The notes below the pieces were generated by a model that did no database searches, had not been told where the DNA came from, and saw only the letters and a list, made by a program, of their open reading frames with translations. Shown piece after piece: positions 1 through 11,123 of a stretch of 64,000 nt of DNA. Source of the stretch: Gnetum montanum (taxonomy: Eukaryota > Streptophyta > Gnetopsida > Gnetales > Gnetaceae); the NCBI GenBank assembly GCA_015680685.1, contig MNCI01005010.1, positions 83,331-147,330 of the forward strand. Direction: 5' to 3'. The position numbers were made by a program, and so were the translations under genes. The stretch's first letter is position 1. Each line of letters begins with the position of its first letter.

Positions 1-129
1 TTTTTGGCAAAGTTTAATGAACTTTAGTATAAAATAAAGGTTTTTAGCTTATAGAAATGTTTGGAAAAGTGGTACAATAGAATTGGACAAAGAATTTGAG
101 CATAGGCCCTCCTTCTAGCATCAAAAAGC
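1..129 (-). other. Primer-binding site and 5' untranslated part of a Tat-like retroelement running off the left edge
   Basis: Positions 105-123 read on the minus strand as a TGG-starting primer site. They match, apart from decay, the sites beside the LTRs at 18026 and 52672 (shared core CCTTCTAGC on the plus strand). The flanking 1-104 resembles 17890-18000, which lies at the same place beside the LTR at 18026. An element body therefore starts here and continues left of the window. The tRNA identity is not assigned. Confidence 0.6.
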
Positions 130-1556
130 TATTGTGCCCAAAAAATTTAGTCATTTGAAAACCAAAAGTCCTAGGTGTGAAATAGTTATAACCTTGGATC
201 CCAAGGGCCTTTGAGAAAGATGATTCAAGGCATGCTAGATGGTCTTGTCAATAAATAAGAAGCTTAAGAAGTATGAATGGGGATAAATAGATTGTAAAAA
301 AAATGTAGATCTAGTATAAAAACATAATTCACAAAATGAAATTGGAATAGCTTGCCCAATAAAAAAACTACAAATTTATTCAAATAAAAATATTGAAAAT
401 AAATAATTCAAAATATGTGCAAATGGTATTCCTGAATTCATGAGGAGTTTGCATTGATGAAGTTCAAAGCCTATTGAAGCCAATAGTTTTCACTCTATGG
501 TTAGCTGCATAGTCCAAGTACTTCCCAACTTTCAACACTAAAACTCTTTGCTAGTTTTTTACTCAAATATATAGCATTGGCCATCAAGGGGGTAATGTAT
601 GTGATTGACTTTTGTTGCAAAGTGGGTATCATGCTAAGACTCTTTGTCCTTAGGTACTTGTAGACTACTCCAAAAGTCTTACATAATGCTTAAAGGTTAC
701 AAGTGCTTAAGATTTCCAAAGGTTCTAGCACTCAAGAATTGGTAAAATATTTTTTAAATGCAGGAATTCAAGAGCTAAAGAATACTTTTAAGGTATTTGA
801 GATGGGCTTTTATGTGTCACATGGTTACTAATTTTAGGCTACAAATTTTTGCCATGATTATTGATAGATTAGGATCATGTGCAAGTGTGGCAAGCTTTCA
901 ATTTCAATTTAGTTTCCATTTATGGTAAGTTATAATGCTCCCAAGGCATGAAAATCATGCTAGTTATCATAAATAGCAAATGGAATTTTTTGACTACACT
1001 GGCTTCTCCCACGAATGTTGGCCTTGTGGAAGAAATGCTAGACTTGTATGATCTATGCTGGAATTGGTGGGATAATATTGGAGTTGTTTGAAGGATGAAA
1101 CTCCCATCCATTCCAACACTAACTTCATGACAAATTAGGAACTTCAACAATTCCAACATTGGCCTTAAGACATCTAGGCTAGGTTTTGGTGGCAACTACA
1201 CTAGGTTTTACTAGGAAAACAAAAATCCAACATCATCCACAGTAGGGGTAGGTGGTTCCAACGTAGTTAAGGCTACACCCCCATAAAAACCCAGGAAAAT
1301 GCCATATTTGGCAGTCAAAAAGCCATTTTAACCTTCCCAAGCCCAAATACAGACATGACATGACCTTTTCCACTTGGGAAGTGAGATTATAGCAATGTAT
1401 AAGGCATTTTTAAATCTCAAAAGTTTAAACTATGTGAAATTTCATCTTGTGGATTACAATCTTTCAAATTTTATAATAAAATTCTAGCCCCAAGTGTAGA
1501 GGTAAAGGTTACAATACTAAAAAGATTTCAACATGCATTTTCTTGGTGGCATTTCA
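130..1556 (-). repeat. LTR of an old Tat-like element (LTR1 of family A)
   Basis: Aligns by eye along its length with the LTR at 18026-19269. Shared blocks include the GGTCTTGTC motif near 241, a cluster of CTACACTGG/CTATGCT motifs, and a common right end TTTCA. The right end also resembles the GTGTTTCA end of the LTRs of element D, so the families are related. It is strongly diverged from its partner, which means great age. A primer site lies to its left, so on the minus strand it acts as a 5' LTR for a body outside the window. It may also serve as the 3' LTR of element A, although no polypurine tract is visible beside 1556. Confidence 0.65.
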
Positions 1557-2847
1557 CATTGCTAGAGTTTAGGCTTAAAATTTTTTATTTTGAAGGTCAT
1601 TGGAGTCTTGATATGGCCATTCCCCTAGAACTACACTAGCCAACATAGTCCCAATGTGGTTATGAAGAAGAAGATGAATTCTGACTATTTTTGACTCAGT
1701 TTCTAAGGTTTGGTGATCTCCAAAGACTTTGGTAGGGTCTGGGGCTAGCATGATGTATTCAAAGGTCAATTTGACATGTTAATGATCTATTGTGGGGTTT
1801 TGATAGAGAAACCACACTAGGACCATGCTAGCAATCATAGTTCTATTCTTCCCCAACATAGTTTTGATGTGAAAATGAGTTTTAACTTGTTTTTTCTTTG
1901 TTACTTGGCATCCCAATGTTATTGGAGGCTCTAAGGAGGTGTGAAGGCTAGGGCTTGCCACTTTGGAGGTTGTCAGAGGCTCTATTGATTCTTCTAATGG
2001 ATAAACCTTAGAAAAATACTCTAGGACTACATTGGCTAATGTAGTCTTGGTTCCCTCTTGCATAGTTCCTTAAAAATCAAGGATTTTGGCATTTTTCAAT
2101 AGGCCTTAGGGGATTTTGGCTTCGCTGAAGGCTCCAACTAGGGTTTGGGCCTTGGTGTGATAGCTAGTTTTGAGAATTTCCATCCCCCATGAAACTACAC
2201 TAGCTAGTGTGGTTACAGCATTGTTCCTAAAGAATACTTGGTTTTGGCTATGTATTGGCCACTCTTGATGTTTAGGAATTTTTGGTTATGTTGGTTGTTT
2301 ACTAATTTTGGTTGGAGGTTCTTTTGGCTTCAATTGGTTGAAGATGGATTATTAGGTAATGAGTTTTAATAATGATTAAGGCTTGGAATCCATTCCAAGG
2401 ATTATTCAAGAATTAATCCTAGCATAGTTCTTATTAAAATGCCTAAATTCTATTGTATTAGAATTTGTACTAGTTTATTATGGAGGCACCTACTAGGGCC
2501 CACTAAAATTTGAATCATTATTATAAATTAATTTTTCCACTAACCCAATGTAGTTCTACTTTCCAATGATAACATAAAGTTATGTGGAAGTTGTATGGGT
2601 GTTTTGGGCATGGGCTTTAGACTAGCAACACATAATTGTGAGAATACTTCCCACATTGCAATTATACAAAAATTAATTTTCTCAACCCATCTCCTATAAG
2701 TAGCACATAACATCAAGGCTTCCAAATTAACTTTTACTTTAATTCCATCCATCCTTAGCATAGTTTTTTCCCAAGCTCACCAACTATTAGTGCAGCTACA
2801 AGGAAGGTGTAGGAGATTTGAAGGCTTTATGCCATTACTTGCTCAAT
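1557..2847 (-). other. Repeat-rich noncoding 3' region of element A
   Basis: No retrotransposon domain is recognisable on either strand here. The region is peppered with variants of ACTACACTAGC followed by GTGGT (near 1628, 1808, 2020 and 2188), also found inside LTR1, LTR2 and 17200-17830. In element D the equivalent place would hold reverse transcriptase, RNase H and integrase, but none is visible here. This suggests an internally deleted, non-autonomous copy. The open stretch at 2540-2761 (minus) matches no family I know. Confidence 0.45.
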
Positions 2848-3031
2848 ATGTCCAAGAAGAGAGTAGCCAACAACAGGAACCCAACCCTAGAGGATGTAGA
2901 CACTATTGCCAAAGGAATTTCCAATCTACCATAACCTCTTCTTTGGGAAGTCTCCTCCACCATGACTATGAGGTGCTTTTACCAAGCTATTTTCATGAAT
3001 TTCTAACCTAGAACCTAGGCATTTTGTGTTG
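2848..3031 (+). pseudogene. Exon 1 remnant of the antisense passenger gene in element A
   Basis: A plus-strand ATG opens a lysine- and arginine-rich start, MSKKRVANN, followed by LEDVDTIAKGISNL. This parallels the first exon of the antisense gene in element D (MAPKIKRKNAKL, then IDEVQENLERVSQ). An in-frame TAG follows, and a GGTAAGG donor-like site sits at 3031/3032. It lies on the far side of the gene from element A's protease, the same order as in D. Function is unknown. The match is short, so identification rests mainly on the later exons being present in order. Confidence 0.55.
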
Positions 3032-4429
3032 GTAAGGCTTGTAGGGTGAATGGATTTTTCCCTTTATTGGTTTAGATGTATTTGGGTTATTGATATGTGT
3101 TTATTATGTTGTTTTGGCCTTAGGGTTTGTTCATACCAAGTTATGAATTTTTTACTCTACCCTCTTCTATGCATTTTTTGCTATTTTCTTGTCAAAAAGT
3201 AGTCAACATTCATAATTGTTTTGGAAAAATTTGGTAGAGAATTATTTATTTTAAAGGCCATAGGATTATTGTAAAAGTTTCAATGATTGTAATGAATGTT
3301 GAATCTCTAATTTATGAGCCACACTTAATTTTTTATGATTTTTTTGTAAGTTAGTGCACAATGATTTTTTGGTTTTTTGTTGTTTTTTACCAAAAAGAAA
3401 TGTTGGTTTTCAACTTTTTACGAAGAAAACAACATGGAAGTTTTTTTTTTGAGGCCATAAGGTTTTTTTCTATTAAGTATTGATCAAATTAGTTGTTAAA
3501 ACACTTATGGTTAAGTTTTTATGAATTTTTCATTAGTGCACAATGATTTTTTGGTTTTTTGTTGGTTTTACCCCTTTGAAATTGCCAACATTGATACTTA
3601 AAAGAAATTATTCTAGCAAGGTATCGGCTTTCAAGGAATCCTTAGGTCTATCTGGGATGGTTTGACATCTATTCTATAATTTTTAAAAAAAATTATATTT
3701 TTTCTAGTGCTTTTATTGTAGCCATTTTCCTACAAACTGGGTTTTTTTTGTAAAATTTTGACAAGGTTTTAAGTTATCATATGGATTTTTTCCAAGATTA
3801 AAATTGTACCATCAGTGTTAAATGTTTGTTTAATTTGGTGTATGTATAATACCTAGACCAAGAAAAAAAATTTAGTAAACTTTTATCATTTTTTATGCAT
3901 GTGAACTGTCCTATACAGTTGCAGTTTTAGCTATTAAAATTGCAAACCTCGCAATCTTATACAGGAAGCATTGGTGCACTTTAAAAATTTTGTTATACAT
4001 GTTTTAGGTTCTTACTAGTTATTTACACACTATGTGTTGATTCCAATAGTATTTTTAATTTTTTGACATTTTTATCTAGCTTTTGTAGAGTTTTACTACA
4101 TTTATTTCACCGTGAACTAGGATTTCTAGTTAAAATCTCATCAAGTTCAAGTTTAAATTCTATAATTATTTTTGTGGGTTAAATTTTAGTATAGGCTAAT
4201 TTTCATAGTTTTAATTTTTTTACATAAAATTTTTGCAATTTTTATGTATGTTTCCACCATGAGATTACCATTAGTATGAATGGGTTACTTGGCATTTTTT
4301 CTTAAATTTTGGTTAAATTTTGCTTCAGTCTTAAATTTTGGGTAAATTTTGGCATTTTTTTTGAAAAAATTAACATCATGCTCATAATTATTTTTAATAG
4401 TTATGAGATTTTTTTTGTGATCACACAAG
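3032..4429 (+). other. AT-rich presumed first intron of the antisense gene in element A, with an internal direct repeat
   Basis: T-rich DNA with no usable frame. It begins with a GTAAGG donor-like site and ends in a T-rich run followed by CACAAG. A direct repeat of about 70 bp (about 3321-3390 and 3502-3571, both containing TTAGTGCACAATGATTTT) lies inside, about 181 bp apart. The corresponding intron in element D is only about 240 bp. Confidence 0.4.
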
Positions 4430-4502
4430 GCTTTAATGGTCATCGTTGGGTTGTGTAGGGCCTTCTTGAAGCCTATCTTGGTGGTGATTAAGCTTGTTGG
4501 CC
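4430..4502 (+). pseudogene. Exon 2 fragment of the antisense passenger gene, cut by element B
   Basis: The plus frame from 4430 is open and includes FLKPILVVIKLVGLL. This aligns with TLKPTLIVLDIVGVL at the start of exon 2 in element D (from 44557). Both exons begin in phase 0 after an AG acceptor, with about 15 residues before the shared LKP. The match stops at 4502, exactly where sequence duplicated from element B starts. The rest of exon 2 and exons 3-5 are missing. Confidence 0.65.
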
Positions 4503-4734
4503 TATTGAGGTTATGTGTTTTTGACTACCCACTGTTTCTCGTATGATCCCTAGGTGGTGTGTTGCTCTTATGAGAAGAAGAAGAAGACATTATATCTTAT
4601 TCAGTGTGCTATTAATTGTTATATATAATTTTTCTTATGATTAACCCTAAGGTTCATTTAAGCTCCCAACGATGTGAATGATCTCTTATGTTCTACTTAG
4701 TGCACAAACACTTAGTCCCCAGCAATAGCGCCAA
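4503..4734 (-). other. Extra copy of element B leader and primer-binding site
   Basis: Nearly identical to 9671-9901. It contains at 4716-4734 a primer site whose minus strand reads TGGCGCTATTGCTGGGGA, close to the tRNA-Asp type used by Athila and Tat elements. It lies left of LTR-A, so LTR-A is followed by a second internal start. The copy is cut off at 4503, where it joins exon 2 of the antisense gene. Confidence 0.75.
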
Positions 4735-5614
4735 TGATGAGTGGCGAGATACCCCTACACTCAACCATATGAATACAAGTGTAGCATGCGTGATCTGGTT
4801 GAACTTCGCAGACTAAGTGCCTACATGCCTTATGGAACACTTAAGGTTAGTCATTTGTTGTCTTCCCAAACTTACTTGTATTTGTCATGGTGTATGGTTA
4901 AGTAAGTCTGAGGAATATGATTTTTATGTCTTTTTCAGTTTTATCTCCTATGCTATTGAGTTGAAGGGTTGAGAAGGCTAATTACTAACTTTAACTAATG
5001 AACTAAGTCTAAATTAACCTAGCATTAGCATCCGTTCCCACTTACCGTACACACCCTGAACCGATGCAACCGTGGCTACCAAACGCTAATTGTTGTTGGG
5101 ATCACCACATGTAACACATGTGCTCGAAGTGGTCGTACTGAGGCACTTAACTAAGAGAGAAGGGTTGAGAAAGATTTAATTCCTAATAAAGCATGTAAAT
5201 GGAAAGTAGTAAATAACAATAAATAAAAGTCCTAATTAGCCTATTCCATGCACTGCAAGGTTTATCCAAGAAGCTCGTCTTTATTGTCGTACACAAAGTT
5301 GTGTTCAGGTACAATGTCTGCTTGAATAAAGATCTGTTCACTTTAGGACTTCTACTACAGGCACATGGAAAATATTCTATCTCTAGAGTGATCAATCTGC
5401 TAGAGTTTTCCTACTGTTTAGCCTAGGATGATGAAACAAGGGAGAGTTGCGTCTTATTTATAGACTTGGCAGCGCACCACAATATCGCATATGCGATATC
5501 GATATCGTAGGGTACGATGCGATATCGATATCGTAGGGTACGATGCGATATCGTGAGGGATGCGATATCATGATGGCCACGATATCGTGGCCCATGCGAT
5601 ATCGCGTCTCATCA
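4735..5614 (-). repeat. LTR-A of element B
   Basis: Starts TGATGAG and ends CTCATCA, an inverted-repeat terminus. It is nearly identical to 9902-10763 except for repeat number near the right end. On the minus strand, CTATAAATAAG at about 5455-5465 is a good TATA box, placing U3 to the right. The right end (5484-5605) is a dense array of GATATC palindromes. A weak purine run (ATGGGGATA on the minus strand) adjoins its right edge, as expected for a 3' LTR. Confidence 0.85.
5484..5605. repeat. GATATC-rich tandem repeats in the U3 of LTR-A
   Basis: Eight GATATC hexamers occur at 5495, 5501, 5521, 5527, 5547, 5564, 5581 and 5598, mostly extended to CGATATCG. A unit of about 26 bp, containing GATATCGATATCGTAGGGTA, is duplicated in tandem. 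The sister LTR-B has four exact copies (10662, 10716, 10730, 10747) plus decayed ones. Being upstream of the TATA box, the array could bind a transcription factor, but that is only an inference. Confidence 0.8.
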
Positions 5615-7714
5615 TATCCCCATGAATAAATGAAAACTTATCCTCGAGTTCCTTACAAAATATTTGGAAGGTATGGGATTATTGAGGTGAGTGGAACTAA
5701 TGGGATGACATGTGAATGGATCATGATTACAAGACTCAACAAAACTGCTGTTCATGACAACAAAGGTGAACACCTTATTACATTGACATCAGGCCTTATT
5801 TGGAAACTAAGAAAGAGAGAGAGAGAAAGAAGTGTTGCTGCTACCAATGCCTAGATTGCACCTTTTGTTGTCCATCGGTAAGCACACCATCGATCTTGCT
5901 CCTTGCATAGCTGCTTCCAGTGCTGCTCCATTCCCAATGTTCCTTCCAAATCCAGTCCGTTGTTGCATGATCACCATCTGCACATACAACATAGTCTTAT
6001 ATTAGCAAGGGTAAATGAATCATCATGTAATTGATACCTTGCTTTGGTGTAAGTCCATTGGATAGGTTGTGTTATGGCTAATTGCAGATCTAGAGATGTA
6101 TTGATGGTGACTACCGAAGTTGTAGGGGTTAGGAAAAAATTAAAAGAATTGGGGCTAGGAGAAAATTGAAAAAATTGAGCCCCGTACCCCCATGACTAAT
6201 CATGAACCTCCGGTAGCATTAGAATGGAGAAAGAAAAGGAATAAGAAGGATAGATAAAAATGGACAACTATGACATTGATGAAATGGATGTCAAGATGGA
6301 AATGAACAAAATAAAATTAATTGCAAAAATGTTAGGGAAAAGAAGTTAACTGGTGCACCAAATAGGAATGTTAGTGGGTCCTCCCCAAAGCAGGCTCATG
6401 CCCTTAATGCCCTGACAAACCCACATTCAAAAAGTACGTAGGCTCTGGGAATTTCATTTGGAACAAGAGTTAAAGTCTTAACCACAAGAATTTACCAAAA
6501 AGAAAACAATGCATCAACTACTAATGATACAACTGGTAATGAGGTGAACACTAGAGAGAAGGATGGAGAGAGGAGAATGTAATGGAATCCTAGAACAAGG
6601 TGGTGTACAGCCCCTTGTGAAGTTAATGATTAATTTAACTTAGCAAATCTCATTCCAACTCTAACCTCAAACCAACCAAATCTAGTGACTTCGCATCAAT
6701 GCATTTGACCAATCCATCCTCTTGAATAACAAGAATGCCTTCTCCAAGAGCCACCACCATTCCAACGAAACAAATGAAGAGAGAATGGGAAGCGACAAGG
6801 GCCTTAGTTAGAGGGAACATTTTTAGTTCCATAACCAGTGCTTGTGGCCCAAGGGATTATTTTGTCTAAGGGGTGTGCTTTGAATTCTCACTCTTTTTTT
6901 TTGTTATTTTTGTGTTTTTTTTATGTGTGAGAACCACACCATGCAAAGACTTATTATTTTTATTGGCTTAGCTTTCGATGATTAGGTAACATCAAAATGG
7001 CAAGAAAACTCAAGAAGAAAACATCCAAGCACCCAAGAGAATGGCCAACACAAATGCATCAAGTTCCCTTGAAGTCACACCCTTTTCAATCCTTGATTCC
7101 TTCATTAGTTTGAGAAATGCCCAGCCACCGATTCGTTAAAGTTATTATTATGAAGGGGATTGTACATTTCCAAGCCAAGAAAGACCATAGAAACTTGTGG
7201 ATGAATGGATGAAGTGGACTCATTACCTACCATATCAAAAGAACATACCTTATTATCAACATCATGACTTAAAGATAAAAATCAAACATTAGCAATCAAT
7301 ATGAAAAAAAGTTCATACCATCATCCAGAAAACTTATTGGGTGACAAACTTACAAGGTGGATCACACGCATGCATGCACAAAAAATGGAAAAGTATAACG
7401 ATGTTGAAAAACAAAAACAAGAAAAGTTAAAGAAATTTGTAAAACAAAAATGTGTAAGACAAAAACGTGTAAAAAAATGTGTAAAACAAAAACTAAAAAG
7501 AACTAAGGGCCTCCAATGATTAGCATAGGTGGCCATCTCCCCCATGACTGAATTGCAAGAGAGAGATCTGAAATAATGAATGTCTATTTGAATTTCGTAA
7601 AAGTGCCCAACTTCTCCCCATTGATGTTTTCAGATTAAGGGGTGGAAGTCGGTGATGCTCATACTCTAATGTGTTTATTCCTTCATTGTTAGCATGAGTT
7701 GTTTCCTTAGTTTG
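5615..7714 (-). other. 3' half of element B, no recognisable polymerase genes
   Basis: About 2.1 kb between protease and LTR-A. I see no reverse transcriptase, RNase H or integrase motif on the minus strand. A simple-sequence stretch at 7380-7505 (AAAACAAAAA and GTGTAAAAC repeats) gives a lysine-rich frame on plus and a phenylalanine-rich frame on minus, neither convincing as a gene. A GA-rich microsatellite lies at about 5811-5830. A short minus frame at 5807-5992 (GFGRNIGNGAALEAAMQG) is unrecognised. If original, the region marks B as non-autonomous. Confidence 0.4.
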
Positions 7715-8188
7715 TTATGTGCATATTGGGTTACTCTTTCTAGTAGCTGTCAACCATGGGGTATCCACTACTAGTGTGGTTGCTACATACAGGCACCTTT
7801 GAATTGGTTTTTCTTGGGCATACCAATTACATGGGAGAGATGTTGAGCATTCCTCCATGTCATCACCCTTTGAGTCACTGTATGTGATGCATGGAACTTT
7901 CTTCTTCTCAATCTTTCCATAAATATTTACCTTAGATATTTCCAAGAAAAGATCATGGATTCCTAGGTAGGCATCTATTGTACTTACCCATGCCCTTTCC
8001 ATTATGATTGGGAAGTCCCCTCCATTGTTGTTGACTTCAATCACTAGGAAGTCAACTGGGTAGGACCAACCACACACATTTGTAACTATGTCCTCCATCA
8101 ATCCCGAGGGAATGGTGATGGACTGGTCTGCCAGCTCTAATTGGATGTTGCTCTTCTTAAGTTGGGGTAGGTTCCAGGTTTGATACAT
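7715..8188 (-). pseudogene. Retroviral-type aspartic protease region of element B (fragment)
   Basis: The 157-residue frame begins just after where the catalytic DxG segment would lie. It carries the following region: NLPQLKKSNIQLELADQS, then SYPVDFLVIEV, then FPIIMERAWV. This order matches Ty3/gypsy proteases of the Athila/Tat type, where the last motif is normally a GRPWL-like segment; here the glycine is replaced. The enzyme would release Gag and Pol proteins in the virus-like particle. It sits directly downstream of gag on the minus strand. Upstream frames are broken, so this is a relic. Confidence 0.7.
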
Positions 8189-8349
8189 TTCTTGTGAAAT
8201 TAAGTTGAATCCAGAACCTAAGTTAAGAAAATCCTAATGTGGTTTGTTCCCAGGGATCATAGTTGTATTCTTCCATACTTTCCCTTTTTCGTAGCTCCCG
8301 TTTCTTCTTTTGCTACTTGTTCCAATAAGTGATGTACTTCATGGGATCT

Positions 8350-9600
8350 AAGTTCTGATTATTGCCCTTGGGCATAAGTCCCAAGGGTTCTCCAAGTTTC
8401 ATACCTTAGCCCATCTATGATGTGGCGGAGTTGATACCACTGTGCATAACCATGGCTCGGGCAACAATGTAACAATGCGTAGTAGCATCCCATGACATCA
8501 TCCAAGGGTTTATGAGTACCTTGCTTCAATCCTTGGATCTGATTATGCAAATTAGACACTCTAGAGTACGTTTGATACTTATTGTTGAAGAGTTCTAACA
8601 TCATACTCCACCTCCTGATGGTTTCCAGTTCTAAGGACCGGTACCAACTCTCTGCTTCCTTGTTGAGTTTCCTAGGAAACAACTTTAGTTTTTTCACTCA
8701 TTCTCTATGTTTTGCAAGGCACAGGCATCATGGAATCCCTATAAATGATTCTGTGGATCAGCATTATATCCCCCTTCAAAGCGTGGGATGTTGTTCATGT
8801 CTAAGCGCTTGATCTAACTATCCTTTAAATGCCTTGTTGGGATTCTCACTACCTCTGTTATATTTAGCATGCTTCGGGTGGCAAGTAGGGGCTCATCATG
8901 ATCATCTCTTTTATGACACTTATGATGTCTACGTTGTTCCCTACTTTCCCTTCATTCATGCCCTTGTCCTCTCTCTTGACTCTCTCATCGAGGTCTCTCA
9001 TTTTTCTACCTCTATCCTCATTGTTATGCTCGTGATGGCTGGGCCCAGAGGTGGAAGGAGAGGGTGAGTGATGAGATGAAGGGGAAGACAAAGGAGAACC
9101 ATCGCCATGATGATGTTTCCTACCTTCTCTTCTATTATCCCTACCCTGATCATGGTGATGATCAGAGTGCCCATCCTTGTTATATGTTGTTGTTCCCTGA
9201 GTGAACATCTGGTGTTTACAGGCATCAGAACTAGGGTTGTGTATTGTTGAGCATAAGTTCTGATACCCAACCTCCTCACCATCATTAGGAAGGGGAACAT
9301 CTCTTGATAGCGAACCCGTTATGAGTTGTTCACCATCTCCCACTGCACTTAGGACATGCGGGACCTCTTTGCCATTCAATTGTGTATGTTGGCTCTCCTG
9401 CCTTGAGTCCCTCATATGTTGTAAAGCTATGGGATGATAATCCCTTCTGTCAATGTCACCCATAATGTATTTAGCATAGAGCTATGTCATGTCAATCTGT
9501 GCCAAAGCACAGAGGAGCATGTTTATGATTGATTGATCTGGAGGTAACACTATGTTACCATGAAAATCTCTCCAGCACATATGTTCATCTTGATGAAGGA
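8350..9600 (-). pseudogene. Gag of element B (broken)
   Basis: Two minus frames give the parts. 8864-9463 is an N-terminal, charged, histidine- and serine-rich segment (HHHDQG, KHHHGDG, SSHHSPSPSTSGPSHH). 8359-8697 is a capsid-like core with ESWYRSLE, then LFNNKYQTYSRV, NQIQGLKQGTHKPLDDV, then GLRYETWRTL. The W-x-R-SLE and F-x-KY spacing fits plant Ty3/gypsy Gag. The parts are in different frames or separated by stops. Gag would form the particle shell. No zinc knuckle was found between it and protease. Confidence 0.7.
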
Positions 9601-9670
9601 TAAAAGTGTAATTAGGTACATACTCATTAGGATGAGTATATATCACTTTGTATTATTGAGGAACTGGATG

Positions 9671-9901
9671 ATTGAGGTTATGTGTTTTTGACTACCCACT
9701 ATTTCTCGTATGATCCCTAGGTGGTGTGTTGCTCTTATGAGAAGAAGAACAAGACATTATGTCTTATTCAGTGTGCTATTAACCATTATATATAATTTTT
9801 CTTATGATTAACCCTAAGGTTCATTTAAGCTCCCAATGATTTGAATGATCTCCTATGTTCTACTTAGCGCACAAACACTTAGTCCCCAACAACAGCGCCA
9901 A
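9671..9901 (-). other. Leader and tRNA-Asp-type primer-binding site of element B
   Basis: The minus strand at 9881-9901 reads TGGCGCTGTTGTTGGGGACT, adjoining LTR-B with one spacer base. It is the standard primer-site class for Athila and Tat elements (TGGCGCC...GGGGA). The 231-bp leader is copied at 4503-4734. Confidence 0.85.
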
Positions 9902-10763
9902 TGATGAGTGGCGAGATACCCCTACACTCAACCATACAAATACGAGTGTAGCACGTGCGATCTGGTTGAACTCCGCAGACTAAGTTCCTACATGCCTTAT
10001 GGAACACTTAAGGTTAGTTATTTTTTGTCTTCCCAAACTTACTTGTATTTGTCATGGTGTATGGTTAAGTAAGTCCGAGGTATATGATTTTTATGTCTTT
10101 TTCAGTTTTATCTCCTATGCTATTGAGTTGAAGGGTTAAGAAGACTAATTACTAACTTTAACTAATGAACTAAGTCTAAATTAACCTAGCATTATCATCC
10201 ATTCCCACTTACCGTACACACCCTGAACCGATGCAACCATGACTACCAAATGCTAATCGTTGCTGGGATCACCACAGGTAACACACATGCTTGAAGTGGT
10301 CGTATTGAGGCACTTAACTAGGAGAGAAGGGTTGAGAAAGATTTAATTCCTAATAAAGCATGTAAATGGAAAGTAGTAAATAACAATAAATAAAAGTCCT
10401 AATTAGCCTATTCCATGCATTGCAAGGTTTATCCAAGAAGCTCGTCTTTATTGTCGTACACAAACTTGTGTTTAGGTACAATGTCTGCTCGAATAAAGAT
10501 CCATTCACTTTAGGACTACTACTGTGGGCACATGGAAAATATTCTATCTCTGGAGTGATCAACCTGCCAGATTTTCCCTACTGTTTAGCCTAGGATGATG
10601 AAACAAGGGAGAGTTGCGTCTTATTTATAGACTTGGTGGCGCACCGCGATATTGCGTACACGATATCGAAGGGGACGACGCGATATTGCGAGGGATGCAA
10701 TATCGTGATGGCCGCGATATCGTGTACACGATATCCCAGTGCATGCGATATCGCGTCTCATCA
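9902..10763 (-). repeat. LTR-B, 5' LTR of element B
   Basis: Pairs with LTR-A. Same TGATGAG...CTCATCA ends, TATA box CTATAAATAAG on minus at about 10619-10629, and a shortened GATATC array at 10650-10755. Read leftward it is followed by the primer site, gag and protease, so it is the 5' LTR. Its right edge abuts a remnant of exon 6 of element A's antisense gene. No matching target duplication is seen at 4502/10764, as expected if the left end was lost by deletion. Confidence 0.85.
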
Positions 10764-10927
10764 ATTAGAAAATGGTCATGCTTTTTGTAGCTCCTCAACC
10801 TTAACCAACTACTTCAACCTCTATGTTTCACATGAAACCATTTGTCAAGGTTCCTAAAAAAACAGAGGTTATGCATGAAATGGCTAAATACATGATCAAT
10901 TAGTTGTAATAGTTACTTCCATTATTG
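10764..10927 (+). pseudogene. Exon 6 remnant of the antisense passenger gene in element A
   Basis: The plus frame near 10845-10927 reads KVPKKTEVMHEMAKYMIN and ends at TTG followed by GTAAGA. It aligns in length and donor position with exon 6 in element D (FPNKFAFMEGVVNDMIERL, ending at 47067 before GTACG). Stops occur after the aligned core. Sequence left of about 10845 is not assigned. Exons 3-5 are missing between this and the exon 2 fragment at 4502, so a deletion accompanied the insertion of B. Confidence 0.5.
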
Positions 10928-11123
10928 GTAAGAACCTTAGCTTATTTCTTTGTCTTTAATTTTTTTATTGTTTATTCATTTTTTTTGTTTTTGGTTTCAT
11001 GATCTTTTAAGTATTATGGGTATATGTTTTTAGTTTTTAAAAAGGTTTTTTTTTTTCATTTTTTCATTCACTATTTACTAGTTTTATGTATTTACCTTTG
11101 TTGTATTGCTTGCAATATCTAAG

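Noticed and set aside
5807-5992. Minus frame with GFGRNIGNG, considered as a G-patch domain
   Set aside because: Glycine spacing does not fit the G-patch pattern and the frame ends in a GA microsatellite.
7301-7545. Lysine-rich plus frame and phenylalanine-rich minus frame
   Set aside because: Both come from the same simple AAAAC/GTGTAAA repeat; no gene-like composition.
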